From Nitrosopumilus oxyclinae (lineage in GTDB: Archaea > Thermoproteota > Nitrososphaeria > Nitrososphaerales > Nitrosopumilaceae), in contig NZ_CP026994.1 of the NCBI RefSeq assembly GCF_013407165.1, forward strand, positions 896,187 through 960,186: 64,000 bases of DNA, read 5' to 3'. The notes under the pieces are model-generated. The model saw nothing but the letters and a program-made list of their open reading frames with translations. It had not been told where the DNA came from and did not search any database. The position numbers were made by a program, and so were the translations under genes. Every line of letters begins with the position of its first letter. Positions within the stretch are counted from its first letter, which is position 1. This document shows positions 60,641-64,000 of the stretch, piece by piece.

Positions 60641-62439
60641 TCACCCTTGCCGGTTTTTGTGTGATAGCTAGAGTCACTTCCATAATCCAAGTAAAAGTCT
60701 GGATCCTCATCAATTGTTGGTGGAATAATCAGAGGTTCCAGAATTTTTTTAATATCAATAATTGATTTAATTTCAGAATCTTCATTTCCATTTACAACCC
60801 TATGAATCCAAGATTTTAAAGTATCATCAGACTTTTTATTTGCTTTAAAAATTTCAATTATCTTTAGAATTACAGGTATCACTCGTTTTGCAGGAACACG
60901 AAGTAATGTTTGTCCCAACATTGTATCTCCATCAGAACGACCACCAACAGACATTTGGTAATTTGCGTACATGTCTTTTCCAACACGTCCACCACCACCA
61001 AAGAATCCTAAAGTTGCAATTCCATGTTGTCCACATGAATTAGGACATCCACTAATCTTAATTGAAGAATCACTAAGGTCCTCATCTTCATCTAGTTTTA
61101 GTTCTAGGAATTTTCTTTGGATTTCTTTTGCCAATCTATGAGAATTAGTTAATGCAAGATTACATGAGGTAGTTCCAGAGCAACCAATAGGGGCAGTCAT
61201 GGTTAAAGCACCTGATTTCGCCAATCCAGTCTCAAGTAATTTAGAATACAGGCGAGGCAAATCATCCTCATGCACGTATCGTAGAGCAATATTTTGTGTA
61301 AATCCACATCTTCCCTTTCCTTCAGATGAAAAGTTACGAATGATATCAGCCAATCCATATAGTTGACTTGCAGTAATGTCTCCTGCTTCAAGTGTAAGAA
61401 ATACCGATACATATCCTTCTTGTGTTTGTTTCACAGTATTGGTTTTGATCCATCTTGCATATCCATCAGGAGTTGTTTCACCACCATTCTCATCAGATAT
61501 TCGAATTGGTCTTTTGATAACATCTGGAGTATGATCAACTTCTAATTGAGTTACAACTGATTGTGTAGCTCTAACTACTGCTCTTTCTTTTAATACAAGA
61601 TTTTGGAATTTATCCCAACCCATATCATTTACCAAGTACCTCATTCTGTTTCGAGCAAGATTTTTTCTATCACCCATTCTATCAAATATTCTCACAACAG
61701 CAATTGATGTGTAAAGTAAATCTTCTTCAGGAGTAAACTCTTCTAATTGATGTCCAACAAAAGATCTGTTTCCTAAACCACCACCAAGGAAAATTTTAAA
61801 TCCTTTTTGAGTAGTTCCGTTAATTTCTCTAATCTGTGGAATTAATCCCACATCAACCATTCTTACCATTCCATGTTTCTCGCAACATGTAAAATTGAAT
61901 TTGAATTTACGAGGAAGATTTTGAGCCATAGGGTTTCTCAAAAAGAATCGTGCAGTTGCAAGTGCATATGGAGTTGCATCAAATTCTTCATCAGGGCAAA
62001 CACCAGATAAAGGACTACACATTACATTTCGTACAGAGTTTCCACATGCTTCTCTGGATGTCAAACCAACTTCTGCAAGACCCCTGAATATTTCAGAGAC
62101 ATCTTCAAGGATTACCCAGTGTAGTTGAATATTTTCTCTAGTGGAAAAATGTGCACTTCCTATAGAGTATTGTTCACTTAGTTGAGAGATTTTTTCAATT
62201 TGATCAGGATAAACTTCTCCAGCTGGGAGTTTAATTCGAACCATGGCATAGTCACTAGTCATTCTAGTTCCATATGCTCCATGTTGTAATCTATATCGTC
62301 TAAAACTAGCTTCGTCATATTTTCCTTGACGGAATAACTTTACAGTATTTGCAAAATCATCTGCCTCCTCAATTCTAGACCAATTTATTTTGGATTTTAC
62401 AGAATCAGGCAGAGATTGTTTAAGATCTGATATAGTCAA
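60628..62439 (-). CDS. Ferredoxin-dependent sulfite/nitrite reductase
   Basis: 603 residues. Two ferredoxin-like halves and the siroheme/4Fe-4S site: IGCSGTTSCNLALTNSHRL (Cys-x5-Cys near 415) and SGCPNSCGQHGIA (CxxxC near 460), as in plant-type assimilatory enzymes. The substrate may be sulfite or nitrite; overlap with the rhodanese gene favours sulfite and sulfur assimilation. The C-terminal tail ends GKGECAA. Divergent from thi4. Confidence 0.88.
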   Translation of the reverse strand: MTISDLKQSLPDSVKSKINWSRIEEADDFANTVKLFRQGKYDEASFRRYRLQHGAYGTRMTSDYAMVRIKLPAGEVYPDQIEKISQLSEQYSIGSAHFSTRENIQLHWVILEDVSEIFRGLAEVGLTSREACGNSVRNVMCSPLSGVCPDEEFDATPYALATARFFLRNPMAQNLPRKFKFNFTCCEKHGMVRMVDVGLIPQIREINGTTQKGFKIFLGGGLGNRSFVGHQLEEFTPEEDLLYTSIAVVRIFDRMGDRKNLARNRMRYLVNDMGWDKFQNLVLKERAVVRATQSVVTQLEVDHTPDVIKRPIRISDENGGETTPDGYARWIKTNTVKQTQEGYVSVFLTLEAGDITASQLYGLADIIRNFSSEGKGRCGFTQNIALRYVHEDDLPRLYSKLLETGLAKSGALTMTAPIGCSGTTSCNLALTNSHRLAKEIQRKFLELKLDEDEDLSDSSIKISGCPNSCGQHGIATLGFFGGGGRVGKDMYANYQMSVGGRSDGDTMLGQTLLRVPAKRVIPVILKIIEIFKANKKSDDTLKSWIHRVVNGNEDSEIKSIIDIKKILEPLIIPPTIDEDPDFYLDYGSDSSYHTKTGKGECAA

Positions 62440-62629
62440 TACAAAGGAATTTCTTTTAGTTTGGATATAAATTTTTGAAATTTGGAGGTTTTAGGAGAGA
62501 TACTTTCCTCAAAGTACAAAATTTTCCTATATCTATGAAGAGCATAATTTTAGAAATAATTAGTATTACCTAATTTTTTAGAAATCAGATGTGGGAAAGT
62601 ATTAATTGTTCAGGAAATGATGTGTCTTC

Positions 62630-63448
62630 ATGCAAGAAGCAACAGTTGCAGAGCAATCAGAGAAAATTTTTACCGACGTACGTGAAGTTGAAATTACACG
62701 TGCAATTGCAAATGAATTTCATGATGTATTAATTGACAGAGCAGAATCCGACGTCATCATTATTGGCGCAGGTCCTGCAGGATTAACAGCTAGTAGAGAA
62801 TTATCTAACATGGGATACAAAGTTCTAGTTATCGAACAAAACAACTACCTAGGTGGCGGCTACTGGTTAGGAGGATATATGATGAACCCAGTTACTGTAA
62901 GAGAACCAGCACAGAAAATATGGGATGAACTTGGAGTACCATACAAAAAAGTTGCAGATGGATTATACATAACACCAGGACCACATGCAGTTTCAAAATT
63001 AATTGCAGCAGCATGTGATGCAGGAGTAAAATTCTTACAATTAACTAAATTCGATGATTTGGTTTTGAAAAATGGAAGAGTTGCAGGAATTGTTGTCAAT
63101 TGGATGCCAGTTTCAGCACTACCACGTAACATTACTTGTGTCGATCCAATTGCACTTGAAGCAAAAATAATCATAGATGCATCAGGTCATGATTCAGTTG
63201 CAGTGAAAAGACTTGTAGATAGAGGATTAGCAAAATGGAAAGGAATGGAACCAATGCATGTCAACGACGGTGAAGAACACGTAGTTCACAAGACAGGTGA
63301 AGTATATCCAGGATTGATTGCCGCTGGAATGTCAGTAACTGAAACACATGGATTAGCAAGAATGGGACCAACTTTTGGCTCTATGTTATACTCTGGAAAG
63401 AGAGCAGCAGAGATTACAGCCCAGAAAATCAAAGAGTTAGAAAGATAA
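62630..63448 (+). CDS. thi4: Thiazole synthase Thi4 (cysteine-type)
   Basis: 272 residues. The dinucleotide motif DVIIIGAGPAGLTASRELSN, then VIEQNNYLGGGYWLGGYMM and the C-terminal ETHGLARMGPTFGSMLYSGK. Cys170 in ITCVDPIALEAK aligns with the sulfur-donating cysteine of yeast THI4 and the Haloferax enzyme, while Methanocaldococcus has His there. This points to single-turnover, cysteine-derived sulfur. Makes the thiazole half of thiamine from NAD and glycine. Confidence 0.93.
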   Translation: MQEATVAEQSEKIFTDVREVEITRAIANEFHDVLIDRAESDVIIIGAGPAGLTASRELSNMGYKVLVIEQNNYLGGGYWLGGYMMNPVTVREPAQKIWDELGVPYKKVADGLYITPGPHAVSKLIAAACDAGVKFLQLTKFDDLVLKNGRVAGIVVNWMPVSALPRNITCVDPIALEAKIIIDASGHDSVAVKRLVDRGLAKWKGMEPMHVNDGEEHVVHKTGEVYPGLIAAGMSVTETHGLARMGPTFGSMLYSGKRAAEITAQKIKELER

Positions 63449-63471
63449 GCAATTAAAACAATCTTTCTCTA

Positions 63472-64000
63472 GTGAAGATTTCTAAGATTATTCTATACAA
63501 TGAGCCTACAGTTCCAGAAATTCAAATTGAAAAAATTAAAGAATTCATCACAGATACATGTCAAATCAAAGTTGAGATAAACGATAATTTTTTTAAAAGT
63601 TTAGAAGATGAAATATTTGAAAAAATAGCATCAACACGAATTTTTGATTTAAAAAATCAATTCAAAAAGCATATTCCAACACAAGAAGAAATTCAAATTG
63701 AAAAAGAAAATCAAGATACAACTGAACAAGATACAATGACATTGTACGATGGATTTGAACTACGAAACATCATTGCAGAGAATATTTCAATCACAGATAA
63801 CACATTACACATAGTTTTTACAAACAAACTTACTGCAACATTTGATAATGATGATTTCAGATATCATGCTAGAGCACTAATCAGTTCCAACCCTACAATA
63901 ATTTCAACAACTGGAATGATAGAGGCACCTGCAAAACCCAAGCAATACTATTTAGATTTAATGCCAAATTTTTCAGAAGCAAAAATAGAAGAAATCAAAG
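63472..64000 (+). CDS. Conserved hypothetical protein, N-terminal part (cut by window edge)
   Basis: GTG at 63472 opens VKISKIILYNEPTVPEIQIE, followed by a long uninterrupted frame of 176 codons to the edge. A coiled, charged linker (about 70-90) separates two alpha/beta parts. It could belong to a thaumarchaeal metallopeptidase-like family (DUF6775), but the catalytic region is not in the window. It follows thi4 by 23 bases. Confidence 0.6.
   Translation, partial: MKISKIILYNEPTVPEIQIEKIKEFITDTCQIKVEINDNFFKSLEDEIFEKIASTRIFDLKNQFKKHIPTQEEIQIEKENQDTTEQDTMTLYDGFELRNIIAENISITDNTLHIVFTNKLTATFDNDDFRYHARALISSNPTIISTTGMIEAPAKPKQYYLDLMPNFSEAKIEEIK

Overview
The window is about 33% GC, gene-dense archaeal chromosome and reads as an ammonia-oxidising thaumarchaeon (Nitrososphaerota) close to Nitrosopumilus. 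The evidence is a CdvA cell-division protein, archaeal EF-2 and FEN1, a crenarchaeal-type proteasome beta subunit, Thi4, ferredoxin-type sulfite reductase, many secreted proteins of thaumarchaeal style, frequent TTG/GTG starts, and TTTAAA-type TATA boxes. No rRNA, CRISPR array, IS element or prophage was seen. One complete tRNA (Ser-CGA) is present.

Layout. 0-9 kb: truncated EF-2, an MqnD-like and an MqnE-like menaquinone (futalosine route) enzyme, a thiamine-binding protein, a membrane histidine kinase, TPR proteins, an Lrp/AsnC regulator and a membrane-anchored J-protein. 8-25 kb: an HD + GNAT-like fusion, a GlcD-type FAD oxidoreductase, secreted proteins (one with six perfect 18-bp repeats), Fe/Mn superoxide dismutase, a SNF2 helicase, a PAC2 proteasome-chaperone homologue, many zinc-binding microproteins and two peptide-type ABC permeases. 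25-32 kb: a JAMM protease beside a long coiled-coil protein, SRPBCC proteins, a nitroreductase, Lrp-type fragments and tRNA-Ser. 32-45 kb: housekeeping genes (FEN1, acetyl-CoA synthetase, CdvA, tandem ThyX, MsrB, homoserine dehydrogenase, PUA protein, proteasome beta, M20 peptidase, NAD(P)HX dehydratase, TrmI). 45-52 kb: an accessory stretch with T-ending codons, duplicated 89-bp and 36-bp repeats, many short proteins and three structured intergenic regions that look like unannotated RNAs. 52-64 kb: ArgS, phosphoglycolate phosphatase, DRG-type GTPase, an H1-like basic protein, a 536-residue collagen-like protein, a TPR protein, rhodanese with sulfite reductase, Thi4, and a truncated ORF at the right edge.

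Genes that work together: MqnD/MqnE (menaquinone); sulfite reductase plus rhodanese (sulfur assimilation), next to Thi4, whose active-site cysteine donates sulfur; proteasome beta, PAC2 and JAMM (protein turnover); CdvA (division). The most unusual items are the uninterrupted collagen-like protein, the proteasome beta subunit with alanine where the catalytic threonine should be, the tandem ThyX with split active-site motif, the structured RNA candidates near 21.7, 49.6, 52.0 and 52.3 kb, and the 45-48 kb repeat family. Functions come from reading motifs by eye; no database search was possible.
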